NCBI GenBank assembly: GCA_020249925.1
Contig: JADCER010000001.1
Span: 145,953-209,952 of the forward strand
DNA from: Roseomonas sp.
GTDB taxonomy: Bacteria; Pseudomonadota; Alphaproteobacteria; Acetobacterales; Acetobacteraceae
DNA: 64,000 bases
Direction: 5' to 3'
The notes under the pieces were generated by a model. That model saw only the letters and a list, made by a program, of their open reading frames with translations. It did no database searches and was not told the origin of the DNA. Numbering within the stretch: position 1 is the first letter of the stretch; each line of letters starts with the position of its first letter. Both the position numbers and the translations under genes were made by a program. Below are positions 42,077 to 51,523 of the stretch, piece after piece.

Positions 42077-43735
42077 TCACGCGCCTGGGATGGCCGCGGT
42101 GCCGGGCATGCTCACGCGCGTAATTGCCCATTGCAGCGAAACCTCATTTTCTTCGGCATAGAGCACGATTTGCAGACTGCGCCGCGCCTCACCACCCAGA
42201 TAGATGCTGTCCTCAAGCGCAACACGCGCGCCCTTGGCGCGTAGCTTCCAGCCCGCACCGGAAGCAAGCCGCAGCAGCACCGCACTTTCGTCCTGCAACA
42301 GATTGGCGTTGACCGCCGGGTGCAGATGAAATCGCGCAACGAAAATCGGCACCGGCGCATCGGCCGGCAATTCCAGCACATCCTCGCCACGCAAATCATC
42401 GCCCGATTCCGCGAGGTAAAGCCGCCGGCGATGCACCGCGCCAAAGGGGCCGCGCCAGCCATCATGGCTTGCTTCCAGCCATTGCGCGCCGGTCGCTTCC
42501 TGGCGTTCCACCTCCAGCGTTTCGGGCTTGCGGCCAAGGCCCTCGGGGCGAAGCTCGCTGGAATTCGTATCAGACAGCACCAGCGTTGAATGCGCGGCAG
42601 TGGCGCGGAGTGCATCGCGCCAGGCTTCCTCACCGGCGGGTGCGGCGCCGCAATTCACGATCAGCCGATCACGCCCGACCGACATTTCAAAGGAAAGCGT
42701 GCCGGCATGGGAAAAGCGATCCGCGCCGCTTGGCAAGCCGCCAAGCCCGGTGGTGCCCCCGCGCCCGCGGGGCGGCGGCCCGGCATCCATGATAATGACG
42801 CTGCGTCCGGCTTGCAGGCGCTGAAAGCCGGTTTCCGGCAATTCCAGCGCGCCCCGCCCGCGCGCCTGGCCCTGCGTCAGCACCAGATCAAGCAGGGCCG
42901 AGTTTTCTTCGCGTGCGCCATTGAACAGCGCCAAGCCGCCATCGCCATGGCGGAACAGGCGAAGCGCGGGCGCCGCGCGGTCCAGCGCGGCCATCAAATG
43001 CGGCGGCGCTTCCACGCCAACGCCATGCAGCAGGTTGCGGATTTCGATCAGGTCTTGCAGCGCCGCGAGTTGCTGCGCGGGGGAGCGTTCCACATGCCCA
43101 CCATCGGGCAGGAATTGGCGTTCAATCTCGGCTGGCAGGAAGCGGATGGCGCGTTGCAAATAGGCTTCTTCTTCCAAGGCAACGGCAGCCGCCAGCGCGC
43201 CCTTAAGCGCCACCAGCGCGCCGCGATGGTCTTCTTCCGCCGGCAAGGCGCCCACCAGATCGCGCGCATCCTGCGCAAGCCGCTGCATCACCTGGCGGCG
43301 GAAAACATCCTCGGCCGTCGCGGCAAAGAAATCCCAATGGCCGAGCCAGGCGGAAATCCGCGCGCCCGCTACTTCCGGCGCATCGGCGATGTCTTCTTCC
43401 CAGCCGCTTTGCAGCCAATCGGCCGTCAGCGCACGGGCGCGTAGCCGCGCGGCATCTGTCCCCAGTGCGCGCAAATCGCGCATCCAGGCAAAGCCATGGG
43501 CAGCAGCGCGCCAAGCGGGGGAGGCACCCTTGCCGCCCCAGGGCTCACCACCTTCGGCCAGCAGGCGCATGGGGCGGATGGTGCCGGCGAAATCGGCCTC
43601 GCCACGCAATAGCCGGGCACCGCGGGCGGCATCGCCGGGCCAAAGATCACGGAAGGGCCGGGCAGGGGCATCGGGCACCCGGACGGGGCGGAGCCGCGCG
43701 AGCTTCTGCCTTGCGCCGCGCAGCAGATTGATCAT
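42077..43735 (-). CDS. Heparinase II/III family protein
   Basis: The 552-residue protein has an N-terminal alpha-helical toroid region (about 60-300) and a C-terminal beta-sandwich with [17 protein letters not shown] and [16 protein letters not shown], the typical heparinase II/III pattern. Such proteins in alphaproteobacteria are often encoded beside rpe and have no proven substrate; polysaccharide lyase activity is possible. No signal peptide is obvious. The start overlaps the rpe stop (ATGA at 43732-43735), and a glycosyltransferase follows, so a surface-glycan role is reasonable. Confidence 0.8.
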   Translation of the reverse strand: MINLLRGARQKLARLRPVRVPDAPARPFRDLWPGDAARGARLLRGEADFAGTIRPMRLLAEGGEPWGGKGASPAWRAAAHGFAWMRDLRALGTDAARLRARALTADWLQSGWEEDIADAPEVAGARISAWLGHWDFFAATAEDVFRRQVMQRLAQDARDLVGALPAEEDHRGALVALKGALAAAVALEEEAYLQRAIRFLPAEIERQFLPDGGHVERSPAQQLAALQDLIEIRNLLHGVGVEAPPHLMAALDRAAPALRLFRHGDGGLALFNGAREENSALLDLVLTQGQARGRGALELPETGFQRLQAGRSVIIMDAGPPPRGRGGTTGLGGLPSGADRFSHAGTLSFEMSVGRDRLIVNCGAAPAGEEAWRDALRATAAHSTLVLSDTNSSELRPEGLGRKPETLEVERQEATGAQWLEASHDGWRGPFGAVHRRRLYLAESGDDLRGEDVLELPADAPVPIFVARFHLHPAVNANLLQDESAVLLRLASGAGWKLRAKGARVALEDSIYLGGEARRSLQIVLYAEENEVSLQWAITRVSMPGTAAIPGA

Positions 43736-44394
43736 GCCGCACCCCCGCGCAGTGCCTTGATCGCGGCGGCGTAATCCGGCGCACCGAATACGGCGGTACC
43801 CGCCACCAGCACATCAGCGCCGGCATTTAGGCAAAGCGGCGCGGTTTTGGCGGTGACGCCGCCATCCACCTGCAGCTGGATATCGCGGCCGGAGGCTTCA
43901 ATCAGCCGGCGCAGCTTTTCGATTTTCGGCAATTGGCTTTCAAGGAAGCTCTGCCCGCCAAAGCCAGGATTGACCGACATGACCAGGATCAGGTCGCAAA
44001 GGTCCATCACATGTTCGATGGTAGCGATGGGGGTGGCCGGGTTCAGCACCACGCCGGCCTTTTTGCCCAGGCCCCGAATGGTTTGCAGGGACCGATGCAA
44101 ATGCGCCCCTGCTTCGGGATGGAGCGAAATCAAATCCGCCCCGGCATCGGCAAAAGCCTGCAAATAAGGGTCAACGGGTGCGATCATCAGATGCACATCG
44201 AAGGGGATGGTGGTGTGGCGGCGCAGCGCCTTGATCAGCCCCGGCCCGAAGGAAATATTCGGGACGAAATGCCCATCCATGATGTCCAGATGCAGCCAAT
44301 CCGCGCCCGCTGCGGTCACGGCACGCACTTCTTCGCCGAGTTTGGCGAAATCGGCGGCGAGAAGCGACGGGGTGATGAGAGGCGCGGGGTGCAC
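43732..44394 (-). CDS. rpe: Ribulose-phosphate 3-epimerase
   Basis: Rpe interconverts ribulose 5-phosphate and xylulose 5-phosphate in the pentose phosphate or Calvin cycle. The 220-residue TIM barrel shows [41 protein letters not shown] and [10 protein letters not shown], including the metal-binding His and Asp residues. I choose the GTG at 44394, which has AAGGGGAA just upstream. The frame could begin at a TTG at 44430 but would add 12 unconserved residues. The stop overlaps the heparinase start by 4 bp. Confidence 0.94.
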   Translation of the reverse strand: MHPAPLITPSLLAADFAKLGEEVRAVTAAGADWLHLDIMDGHFVPNISFGPGLIKALRRHTTIPFDVHLMIAPVDPYLQAFADAGADLISLHPEAGAHLHRSLQTIRGLGKKAGVVLNPATPIATIEHVMDLCDLILVMSVNPGFGGQSFLESQLPKIEKLRRLIEASGRDIQLQVDGGVTAKTAPLCLNAGADVLVAGTAVFGAPDYAAAIKALRGGAA

Positions 44395-44444
44395 GATTCC
44401 CCTTGTAACCTTGGGTTCCTGTAGGGACAACCTGTCGCCGTGGA

Positions 44445-45050
44445 TCAGGGCTTCTTTAATAGGGCGCGCACCACTTCGGCATGGCCCTGATGGCGCGGGC
44501 CTTCATCCAGCAGCACGGTGCCTTCCAGCAATTCCAGCACCTCAAGCCCCGCGAAGCATTCCTCGACAATCGCGCGACTCCAGAGCAATTCACGCAGCTT
44601 CGGCCCACCGCTGCGCCGGCCTTCCTGTGCGGGGGTGAAGCATTCCAACACCAGCAAGCCGCCGGGCGCCAGCGCGGCCAGCGCGCCTTGTGTGGCGCGG
44701 GCGCGATCTTCCGGCGGCAAATGCACATAAATCCAGGCAATCAGGTCAAACCGCGCGCGCGGCCAATCCCAGGCGGCGACATCCGCCGTGATGGTATTCA
44801 ACGCCACGCCGCGTCGGCGCGCCAGCGATGCGGCCTTGGCCAGACCGACGCCGGACCAATCAACGGAGGTAACCTCCAACCCCTGCGCTGCCAGCCAGAC
44901 TCCATTGCGCCCTTCGCCATCGCCAACGGCCAATGCGCGCATGGCGGGGCGCAGGCGATGCGCCTGGGATTGCAGGTAAAGGTTCGGCGCCTCACCAAAC
45001 TCAAACCCGCCATTCTGGTAGCGTTCATCCCAGGCCAGGCTTGTGCTCAT
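44445..45050 (-). CDS. Class I SAM-dependent methyltransferase (TehB-like)
   Basis: The 201-residue protein shows the SAM motif [15 protein letters not shown] near residue 40, followed by SVDWSGVGL and the catalytic-fold strands [15 protein letters not shown] and LLVLECFTP. The start [17 protein letters not shown] is typical of TehB/thiopurine-type methyltransferases. The substrate is unknown. It starts at the ATG at 45050, overlapping the cupin gene stop (ATGA), so the two are coupled. Confidence 0.84.
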   Translation of the reverse strand: MSTSLAWDERYQNGGFEFGEAPNLYLQSQAHRLRPAMRALAVGDGEGRNGVWLAAQGLEVTSVDWSGVGLAKAASLARRRGVALNTITADVAAWDWPRARFDLIAWIYVHLPPEDRARATQGALAALAPGGLLVLECFTPAQEGRRSGGPKLRELLWSRAIVEECFAGLEVLELLEGTVLLDEGPRHQGHAEVVRALLKKP

Positions 45051-45505
45051 CTGCTTCCTCGGGGGGTGGGGCGCCAATCGGGCGGCGCCAGTTCAAAGCC
45101 GGCGAAATCAAAGGCGGGGCTGACGGTGCAGCCCACCAGGGTCCAGCGGCCGAGCGATACGGCGCTTTGCCACCAGCCCTTCGGCACCAGCGCAAAAGGG
45201 CGTTGATGGCGTGAAAGATCGGGGCCGAGATGAACGGCTTCCGCATCATGGCCATCGGGCGAAAGGCTCAGCGCCAGCGGCCCGCCGGCATACCAATGCC
45301 AGGCTTCGGCGGCATCCACGCGATGCCAATGGCTGAATTCGTCGGCGGCGAGCAGAAAATAGATCGCCGTGCCCGCACCGCGCCCGCCACCTTCCGGCAC
45401 ATTGCGCCAGATTTCGCGGTAATGGCCACCTTCCGGGTGGGGCTGAAGGGCCAGGGCGGCAATGACCTGCGCAGCGGTCACGCCCGGATCGCGCAGGTCA
45501 ATCAT
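45047..45505 (-). CDS. Cupin domain protein (DUF985/Cupin_5)
   Basis: The 152-residue protein belongs to the Cupin_5 group: LQPHPEGGHYREIWR (about 20-34), AIYFLLAADEFSHWHRVDAAE, WHWYAGGPL and LVGCTVSPAFDFAGFEL. The His and Glu residues could bind a metal. No biochemical role is known to me. It overlaps the methyltransferase gene by 4 bp. A GST gene lies 3 bp upstream on the same strand, so a small operon is likely. Confidence 0.86.
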   Translation of the reverse strand: MIDLRDPGVTAAQVIAALALQPHPEGGHYREIWRNVPEGGGRGAGTAIYFLLAADEFSHWHRVDAAEAWHWYAGGPLALSLSPDGHDAEAVHLGPDLSRHQRPFALVPKGWWQSAVSLGRWTLVGCTVSPAFDFAGFELAPPDWRPTPRGSR

Positions 45506-45508
45506 GGT

Positions 45509-46108
45509 TCAGCCGACCGGGACGGTTTCGGCGAGCGGCGCGAGTTTGGAAACCTCCGCAAACCAGGCGGCCAGCTTCGGGCAGGAATCGCGCCAGGGTT
45601 CAGCCGCAAAGCGGAAATCGAGGTAGCCAAGCGCACAGGCAATGCTGATGGCGCCGATATCGCCAAGCCCGCGCGGCGGGTCTTTCTCCAACACGGCCAG
45701 GGCGCGTTCCACCGCGGCCTTTTGGCGTGCGTCAAACGCCTTGCGGCCATCATCCTGCGGCTGGCCCATTTGCAGGCGCCGCGCCACGGCGGCATCCAGA
45801 ATGCCATCGGCGGTGGCTTGGCGGATCATGGCCTTCAGGCGCGGCGCGCTGCCGGTCGGCGGGAAAAGCGGTGCGGCGGCGCCGATGGTGTCCAGATATT
45901 CGCAAATCACCGGGCTGTCATAAATCGCTATGCCATCCTTGGTGACCAAGGCGGGCACCTTGGACAGAGGGTTATCGGCCAGCAGATCGGCGGGCGATTG
46001 ATGGGGATTGGTCGAGACCTTTTCCAAAAGCCCGCCAATGCCACGCGCAATGGCGCAGACCATGACCTTCCGCACATAGGGGCTGGCTGGGGAGTAATGC
46101 AGTTTCAT
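45509..46108 (-). CDS. Glutathione S-transferase family protein
   Basis: The 199-residue protein has the thioredoxin-like N-terminal domain (LHYSPASPYVRKVMVCA, then PLSKVPALVTKDG and YDSPVICEYLD, the glutathione-binding region) and an all-helical C-terminal domain. SPYVRK carries a Ser likely to contact the thiol. It may detoxify electrophiles, but many such proteins are uncharacterised. It lies 21 bp downstream of gloB on the same strand, another glutathione-dependent enzyme. Confidence 0.88.
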   Translation of the reverse strand: MKLHYSPASPYVRKVMVCAIARGIGGLLEKVSTNPHQSPADLLADNPLSKVPALVTKDGIAIYDSPVICEYLDTIGAAAPLFPPTGSAPRLKAMIRQATADGILDAAVARRLQMGQPQDDGRKAFDARQKAAVERALAVLEKDPPRGLGDIGAISIACALGYLDFRFAAEPWRDSCPKLAAWFAEVSKLAPLAETVPVG

Positions 46109-46129
46109 GGGGCGTTTCCTTCTGTAGAT

Positions 46130-46855
46130 TTAACGAAAATTATCCTTGCCGGTACGGATGCGGGCAAGTGTCGCGATATCCGGGGCGCGGACAAAAGGAT
46201 TGGCGGCGCGTTCGGAAGCAATGGTGCTGGGCAGCGTAGGTTTGCCTGCCGCGCGCTGCGCCTGGGCTTCCGCGATGCGGGCCTTGAGCGCGGCATTATC
46301 CGGTTCCACCGTAATGGCAAAGCGCGCATTGCTTTCGGTATATTCATGCCCGCAGCAAACGAGCGTCTCCCCCGGCAAGGCGGCAAGGGCGGCCAGCGAG
46401 GCGAACATCTGCTCAGCCGTGCCTTCCAGCAGGCGCCCGCAACCGAGCGAAAACAGCGTGTCGCCACAAAGCAGAATCCGCGAATCGGCGATGTGGAAGG
46501 CGATATGGCCCCGCGTGTGGCCATCACTCGCCAGCACTGCCGCCTTGCTGCCCAGCACATCCACGGTGTCACCGGGTGAGACCGCCTGATCGAGCGGCGG
46601 CAGACGATGCTTATCCGCCGCCGCGCCGATAACCTTGGCGCCGTAGCGCGCCACCAGCCCCGGCACGCCGGCCACGTGATCCCCGTGGTGATGCGTCAGC
46701 AGGATCAGATCGAGCTTGCCGCCCATGGAATCGATCACCGCGGCCACGGGCGCATCCTCTGCCGGGTCGCAGACCGCAAGGCGGCCATCGGCGGCGCGGA
46801 GCAGCCAGGCGTAATTATCGGAAAGGCAGGGAATCGGGGTCGCGGTCAGTGCCAT
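46130..46855 (-). CDS. gloB: Hydroxyacylglutathione hydrolase (glyoxalase II)
   Basis: GloB hydrolyses S-lactoylglutathione to lactate and glutathione, finishing methylglyoxal detoxification. The 241-residue metallo-beta-lactamase fold protein has the binuclear metal motif THHHGDH (about 53-59), HTRGHIAFH with a metal His, CGDTLFSLGCGRL with the bridging Asp, and CGHEYTESNARFA. The C-terminal glutathione-binding region is present. It is divergent from a methyltransferase gene across 59 bp. Confidence 0.94.
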   Translation of the reverse strand: MALTATPIPCLSDNYAWLLRAADGRLAVCDPAEDAPVAAVIDSMGGKLDLILLTHHHGDHVAGVPGLVARYGAKVIGAAADKHRLPPLDQAVSPGDTVDVLGSKAAVLASDGHTRGHIAFHIADSRILLCGDTLFSLGCGRLLEGTAEQMFASLAALAALPGETLVCCGHEYTESNARFAITVEPDNAALKARIAEAQAQRAAGKPTLPSTIASERAANPFVRAPDIATLARIRTGKDNFR

Positions 46856-46914
46856 GAGGGTACCTTGTCAGGGGGCCATCCCATGCGGCCCCGGAAGCGC
46901 CTATATCTAACGGT

Positions 46915-47619
46915 ATGGGAGAGGAAATCCATGGCCTCACGGCTTTCTATGCCGCGCCGGCGGGCGGGCTGACCGCGCGGCTGCTGCGCCGGCGCTTGGC
47001 CACACTTTGGCCGCGGCTGACCGGGCTTGATGTGCTGGGGATTGGTCATGCCGAGCCCTATTTGCAGCTATGGCGCGAAGAAGCGGCGCGCTGCATTGCG
47101 CTTGCCCCTGCGCAGCTTGGCCTGGCGCGCTTCGCCCATGGCGGGGTTTCATCCGCGGTGCTGGCCGAAGAAGGCGCGCTGCCATTTCCGGATTTGAGCT
47201 TTGATCGCATCCTGCTGGTGCATGGGCTGGAAGCGGCGGAGAATGCCGGGCGCTTGCTGAGGGAATGTTGGCGCGTGCTGCGCGATGATGGGCGCTTGCT
47301 GGTGGTCGCACCCAATCGGCGCGGCATTTGGGCGCAGTTTGACCACACGCCCTTCGGCCATGGCCGGCCATATTCACCTTCCCAGATCACCAGGCTTTTA
47401 CAGGCGCAGATGTTTCGCGTGGAACGCCGCGATGCCGCGCTTTACGTGCCGCCCTTCACGCCGCTGATGCGCGCCGGCACCGCTTGGGAGAAAGCTGGCC
47501 GCGCCATCTGCCCCGCGCGCTGGGCCGGGCTTTGTCTAATCGAAGCGGAGAAGGATATCTTCGCCGCCATGCCGGCTGGGGCGGTGCGGCTGCGCCGGCG
47601 CGTGCTGCTGCGCGCCTGA
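46915..47619 (+). CDS. SAM-dependent methyltransferase-like protein
   Basis: The 234-residue protein has a Rossmann-like core: VLGIGHAEPYLQL near residue 41 in place of the usual glycine-rich loop, LPFPDLSFDRILLVHGLE, and LREC WRVLRDDGRLLVV-type sequence (about 113-128), then PNRRGIWAQF. The rather divergent SAM loop makes catalytic activity uncertain. In related alphaproteobacteria it often neighbours gloB. It is divergent from gloB and stands as a single gene. Confidence 0.75.
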   Translation: MGEEIHGLTAFYAAPAGGLTARLLRRRLATLWPRLTGLDVLGIGHAEPYLQLWREEAARCIALAPAQLGLARFAHGGVSSAVLAEEGALPFPDLSFDRILLVHGLEAAENAGRLLRECWRVLRDDGRLLVVAPNRRGIWAQFDHTPFGHGRPYSPSQITRLLQAQMFRVERRDAALYVPPFTPLMRAGTAWEKAGRAICPARWAGLCLIEAEKDIFAAMPAGAVRLRRRVLLRA

Positions 47620-47675
47620 TTGGCCTTTGCTGACGTTTGGCGCATGCTGGCGCAAATGGCCCAGGGAGAAACGCC

Positions 47676-48632
47676 ATGAACCAAGACCCACGCTGGCAGC
47701 AAAGCCTGCGCTATCCGGACCCTTCCATTGTGGCGCTGGATGCAAGCTTCAAGAAATATCACCTCGCCCTTTCGGCCGTTGAGCGCCTCTATCACGGCAC
47801 GCGCTGGGGTGAGGGGCCGGTCTGGTTTGGCGATGCGCGCTGCCTGTTATGGTCCGATATTCCGAATAACCGTGTGCTGAAATGGGATGAGGAAACCGGC
47901 GCCATCAGCGCCTGGCGCAAGCCCTCCAACAACGCCAATGGCCATACGCGGGACCGTCAGGGCCGCGTGATTGCCTGTGAGCATTTCGGCCGCCGCGTGG
48001 TGCGCTTTGAATATGATGGTGCGATTACGGTGCTGGCGGATAGCTATAAGGGCAAGCGGTTGAACAGCCCGAATGATGTTGTGGTGAAATCCGATGGGTC
48101 CATCTGGTTCACCGACCCGCCCTTTGGCCTGATGGCGAATTATGAAGGCGAACGCGCGACACCCGAATTGCCGCACACCAATGTCTATCGCATTGATGGC
48201 CAAAGCGGCGAAGTCACCTTGGTGGCGGATGATGTGAACCATCCGAATGGCCTGGCCTTCAGCCCGGATGAGAAGATTTTGTATGTCATCGAAAGCCGTG
48301 CCGATCCGCGCAATATCCTGGCCTATGATGTGGCGGCGAATGGCAAAAGCTTGCGCAAGCGCCGCGTTTTCGTGGCGTGCCAGCCGGGTGAGACGCCGGA
48401 TGGTTTCCGCGTGGATGTGGATGGCAATCTTTGGTGCGGCTGGGGCATGACGGCCGAGTTTGATGGGGTGCGCGTGTACAATAATGCCGGCGCACCGATC
48501 GGCCATATCCATCTGCCGGAACGCTGCGCCAATGTCTGCTTTGGTGGGCGTTATCGCAACCGGCTATTCATGGCCGCCGCGCAATCCTTGTATGCGCTTT
48601 ATGTGAATACGGAGGGCGTCAAGGGCGGTTGA
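47676..48632 (+). CDS. SMP-30/gluconolactonase family protein
   Basis: The 318-residue six-bladed beta-propeller probably hydrolyses a sugar lactone. It shows WGEGPVWFGDARCLLWSDI, NGHTRDRQGRVIACEH, NSPNDVVVKSDGSIWFTDP (the metal-binding Asn and Asp region), HPNGLAFSPDEKILYV and DGFRVDVDGNLWCGWG. AGGGAGAA precedes the ATG at 47676. No signal peptide is seen, so it is cytosolic. Its 3' end overlaps the convergent AtuA C-terminal-like gene by 14 bp. Confidence 0.88.
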   Translation: MNQDPRWQQSLRYPDPSIVALDASFKKYHLALSAVERLYHGTRWGEGPVWFGDARCLLWSDIPNNRVLKWDEETGAISAWRKPSNNANGHTRDRQGRVIACEHFGRRVVRFEYDGAITVLADSYKGKRLNSPNDVVVKSDGSIWFTDPPFGLMANYEGERATPELPHTNVYRIDGQSGEVTLVADDVNHPNGLAFSPDEKILYVIESRADPRNILAYDVAANGKSLRKRRVFVACQPGETPDGFRVDVDGNLWCGWGMTAEFDGVRVYNNAGAPIGHIHLPERCANVCFGGRYRNRLFMAAAQSLYALYVNTEGVKGG

Positions 48633-48966
48633 GCTTTTCGTTTGGCACTTCAATGGTCATGGCGAGCAGCCGGAAGGAATGGCTCTTGCCATGGCCATCA
48701 AGATTGAGGCTGCCATTCACGCCGCCTTCCAGCACATCATCAATCACGAAATTGAAGGCGTGCAGCAGCGGCAGATCGTAGCGCGTGCAACCGGTAGCGC
48801 CGCGATGGCGAAATAGCGCCAGCACCCTCTCCGCCGTGACCTGTTCGGCGAGCAGATCATAATGTGCCGGGTCATAGGGCATGAGGGAAAGGTTGACGCG
48901 ATTTCCCTTATCGCCCGCGCGGCTATGGGCGATCTCATGCAGCGTGATGGTGGTGGTGTTGCTCAT
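48619..48966 (-). CDS. AtuA-like C-terminal domain protein (stand-alone)
   Basis: The 115-residue protein matches the small ferredoxin-like domain that follows DUF1446 in AtuA-type proteins: LHEIAHSRAGDKGNRVNLSL (20 residues) near the start and GGVNGSLNLDGHGKSHSF near the end. Here it is encoded by its own gene, overlapping the AtuA gene stop (ATGA at 48963-48966), so the two probably act together. It is the last gene of the coupled operon beginning with the kinase at 53022. Confidence 0.8.
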   Translation of the reverse strand: MSNTTTITLHEIAHSRAGDKGNRVNLSLMPYDPAHYDLLAEQVTAERVLALFRHRGATGCTRYDLPLLHAFNFVIDDVLEGGVNGSLNLDGHGKSHSFRLLAMTIEVPNEKLNRP

Positions 48967-50345
48967 CAATTCCATTCCCGTGCCGGCAGCACGCGTGTTT
49001 CGGTGGGCACCTGGTCGCGCGGGACCAGGAAGCTGCGTGTCAGGATACGTGGCGTGACGCGCCAACGCGCGCCTGAAGTTCCGGCGGTGCCGCAGCAAAG
49101 CAAAGCGAGCGCTTCACGCGATGCCTGATCCGCATCATCACGCGCGGTGGCCTCTACCGCCAGGCGAATGCGGATATCTTGCGGCACAGGCCCATCATAG
49201 CTGCGCCAGAGCGCGCCATCATCCGAATCATGCACGGACGCGACACCAATCAGATCAGCCCGCGCGCGCCGTGCGAGGCCGCGGCGCTTGACGCGTTCCA
49301 GCAGCACATCCGCGGTCGCCTTGGCGCGGGCGAGTGCGTTGGGGCCAGCGACGCTGATTTCGCCCTCACCCAGCCAGGAACCTTCATAGCAGGCGGTGAC
49401 CTTGAGCAAATCCGGGCGCGGTGCACCGCGCAGGCCATGCACCGCCACGCGATCCTTGCCCGCCATGTTCAGATGCGCGGCGGTGATATCCAGCGTCACA
49501 TCGGGCGTGATGTAGCGCGCGGGATCATGGACCTCATACAAAAGCTGTTCCTTGACGGTGCGCAGATCAACAAGGCCGCCCGTGTCTTCGGGCTTGGTGA
49601 TCAGCAGCGACAAATCGCGCCCGACTTCGGCGATGGGAAAGCCGATATTGGCGGGGTCTGGAATATCCTTGAAGCCGGGATCCCAAAACACGCCACCCGT
49701 CACCTGGCTGCCGCATTCCAGCAGATGCCCCGTCGCGGCACCGACCGCGAGCGCCTGCCAATCATCCTCAGCCCAGCCGAAATGATGCATGAGCGGTGCG
49801 ATGGCCAGCGCCGGGTCCGAAGTCCGCCCTGCCACGACGATTTGCGCACCAGTGGCAAGCGCTTCTGCCAAAGGCGCGGCACCGATATAGGCATTGGCGG
49901 AAACCAGCTTCCAGGAAGACATATCAAGCCCGGCATCGGCTTCATGCACCGCCATTCGATCCAGATTGATGCTGGTAGAAACATCATCGCCGGTGACAAG
50001 CCCGATGCGGAGTTCCGGCAGGCCAAGCCGCTTCGCCAACCGCGCAATGGCGCGCGTGGCGGCAAGTGGATTGGCGGCGCCAAAATTGCCGAGGATAGGA
50101 ATGCCCGCGCGCGCCGCATCGGCCAGGATCGGTTCCAGCAGGCGTTCCAGCATCGGTTCATAACCCGCTTCGGGATCGCGCCGGCGCTCAAGCTGCGCAA
50201 GCGCCACGGTGCGTTCGCCAAGACATTCAAAGAACATGGCTGCCGGCAGACCGCGCTTGATCAGGCTCCGCATCACGGGGATCGGCGCATCCACACGGTC
50301 ACCTGAAAAACCGGCGCCATTGCCGACCAGAAACAGATCACTCAC
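48966..50345 (-). CDS. AtuA/DUF1446 family protein
   Basis: The 459-residue protein belongs to the family named after AtuA of acyclic terpene catabolism, whose activity is not defined. It shows VGNGAGFSGDRVDAPI at the start, GNFGAANPLAATRAIARLA near residue 90, SANAYIGAAPLAEALATGAQIV near 145-166, GRTSDPALAI, HLLECGSQVTGG and VHDPARYITPDVTLDI. The GTG at 50345 overlaps the upstream stop (GTGA); a GTG at 50354 is an alternative. The stand-alone C-terminal domain follows with an ATGA overlap. The context, with a PLP enzyme and a kinase, does not look like the known terpene pathway. Confidence 0.84.
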   Translation of the reverse strand: MSDLFLVGNGAGFSGDRVDAPIPVMRSLIKRGLPAAMFFECLGERTVALAQLERRRDPEAGYEPMLERLLEPILADAARAGIPILGNFGAANPLAATRAIARLAKRLGLPELRIGLVTGDDVSTSINLDRMAVHEADAGLDMSSWKLVSANAYIGAAPLAEALATGAQIVVAGRTSDPALAIAPLMHHFGWAEDDWQALAVGAATGHLLECGSQVTGGVFWDPGFKDIPDPANIGFPIAEVGRDLSLLITKPEDTGGLVDLRTVKEQLLYEVHDPARYITPDVTLDITAAHLNMAGKDRVAVHGLRGAPRPDLLKVTACYEGSWLGEGEISVAGPNALARAKATADVLLERVKRRGLARRARADLIGVASVHDSDDGALWRSYDGPVPQDIRIRLAVEATARDDADQASREALALLCCGTAGTSGARWRVTPRILTRSFLVPRDQVPTETRVLPAREWN

Positions 50346-51523
50346 GCCATGCACTCCTTGATTGCGGCGCCGAGTATGGCCGCGTCACTATCGTCAAAGG
50401 CAATCGGGTTGATGGCAAGCAAGCCCTGTTTGATGCGCCCGGCATCGAGGTGAATGGCGGGGCGATGGGCGCGTAGCCGCGCATCCGCGGCGTGCGCGGC
50501 GGTAGCATCGGGCAGGCGCCATTCCAGAATGGGCAGGCCAGGCTTGGCGCCATCAGTAACAAATCGCAACGAGTCTGATTGCCCCGCCGCCGCCAGCACC
50601 GCTTGCAACCGCGCCTGCCAGCGGGCGCTACGCTGTGACGGATTGTCCGCGACAAAACGGCGCAAGGCCATGATCAGGCCGATGATTTCTTCCTTGCCGA
50701 TCTTGCAGGAACGCCCAATGCCGTGATGCGGCAGGCCGCGCATTTGCGCGAGTGGGGCGAATTCCGGCGGCGCGATGAAATCCGCTTCCGGCATGTCAAG
50801 ATCAAGCATTTGCGCGAGTGCGGAGGAAACCAGATCACGCCGCCCGGCGAGAATGCCGGAAGATTGCGGCCCGCCCAAGGCCTTGCCGCCGGAAAAACAC
50901 ACCAGATCGGCACCCTCGGCGATGAAGCGGCGCAGGTTCTCGGCGGGCGGCAATTGCGCTGCCGCATCCACCAAAACGGGGATGTGGCGTTCGCGCGCCA
51001 CCCGCACCACATCAGGCAAGGGTGGTTCGCTTTGCGCGCCCGCCAGGTAATAGATCGCTGCCGTCCGATCCGTGATGGCATCGGCGATCTCCCAAGGCGC
51101 GGCATCGCGCACACCCGGGCCAGAAACACGGTCCGGAATGCCGATTTCAATGATGCGCCCGCCTGCTACGCGCAGCGCACGATCATACATGTTGCGCTGG
51201 CTGCGGATGGTGATGAATTCATCTGGCATCCCGCGTGTTTCGGGCAGGCGATTCATCGCGCCCGGATCAAGCCGCGCCATGCAGGCGGCTGCGCCCAGCA
51301 ACACCGCGGCGGAAGCGCCAGAGGTGACAATGCCGGCTTCCGCGCCGGTGGCTTTGCTGATCTCTCGGCTGGCGGCGGCTTGCAGATGATGCATTTCAAC
51401 CGTGGCGCGCGCGGCTTCCGCCATGGCGGTCAGCACTTCGGGCGCCATTAGCCCGCCGGAAAGCCGCGTATTGGTGCCATAGGCATTGATGATGCACGGC
51501 ACGCCCAAATCATCGTAAATCAT
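50342..51523 (-). CDS. SelA-like PLP-dependent enzyme
   Basis: The 393-residue fold-type I protein resembles the SelA/D-glucosaminate-6-phosphate ammonia-lyase group rather than true selenocysteine synthase, since no selenium genes are near. It shows [51 protein letters not shown] (PLP-ring Asp region), and Lys214 in [15 protein letters not shown] as the internal aldimine. It overlaps the kinase stop (ATGA at 51520-51523) and the AtuA start, so all are coupled. The substrate is probably a phosphorylated or hydroxylated amino compound, by inference from the kinase. Confidence 0.82.
   Translation of the reverse strand: MIYDDLGVPCIINAYGTNTRLSGGLMAPEVLTAMAEAARATVEMHHLQAAASREISKATGAEAGIVTSGASAAVLLGAAACMARLDPGAMNRLPETRGMPDEFITIRSQRNMYDRALRVAGGRIIEIGIPDRVSGPGVRDAAPWEIADAITDRTAAIYYLAGAQSEPPLPDVVRVARERHIPVLVDAAAQLPPAENLRRFIAEGADLVCFSGGKALGGPQSSGILAGRRDLVSSALAQMLDLDMPEADFIAPPEFAPLAQMRGLPHHGIGRSCKIGKEEIIGLIMALRRFVADNPSQRSARWQARLQAVLAAAGQSDSLRFVTDGAKPGLPILEWRLPDATAAHAADARLRAHRPAIHLDAGRIKQGLLAINPIAFDDSDAAILGAAIKECMA

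Noticed and set aside
45230-46579. Plus-strand frame of 449 codons opposite GST and gloB
   Set aside because: Antisense shadow composition; the minus strand holds clear cupin, GST and gloB genes.
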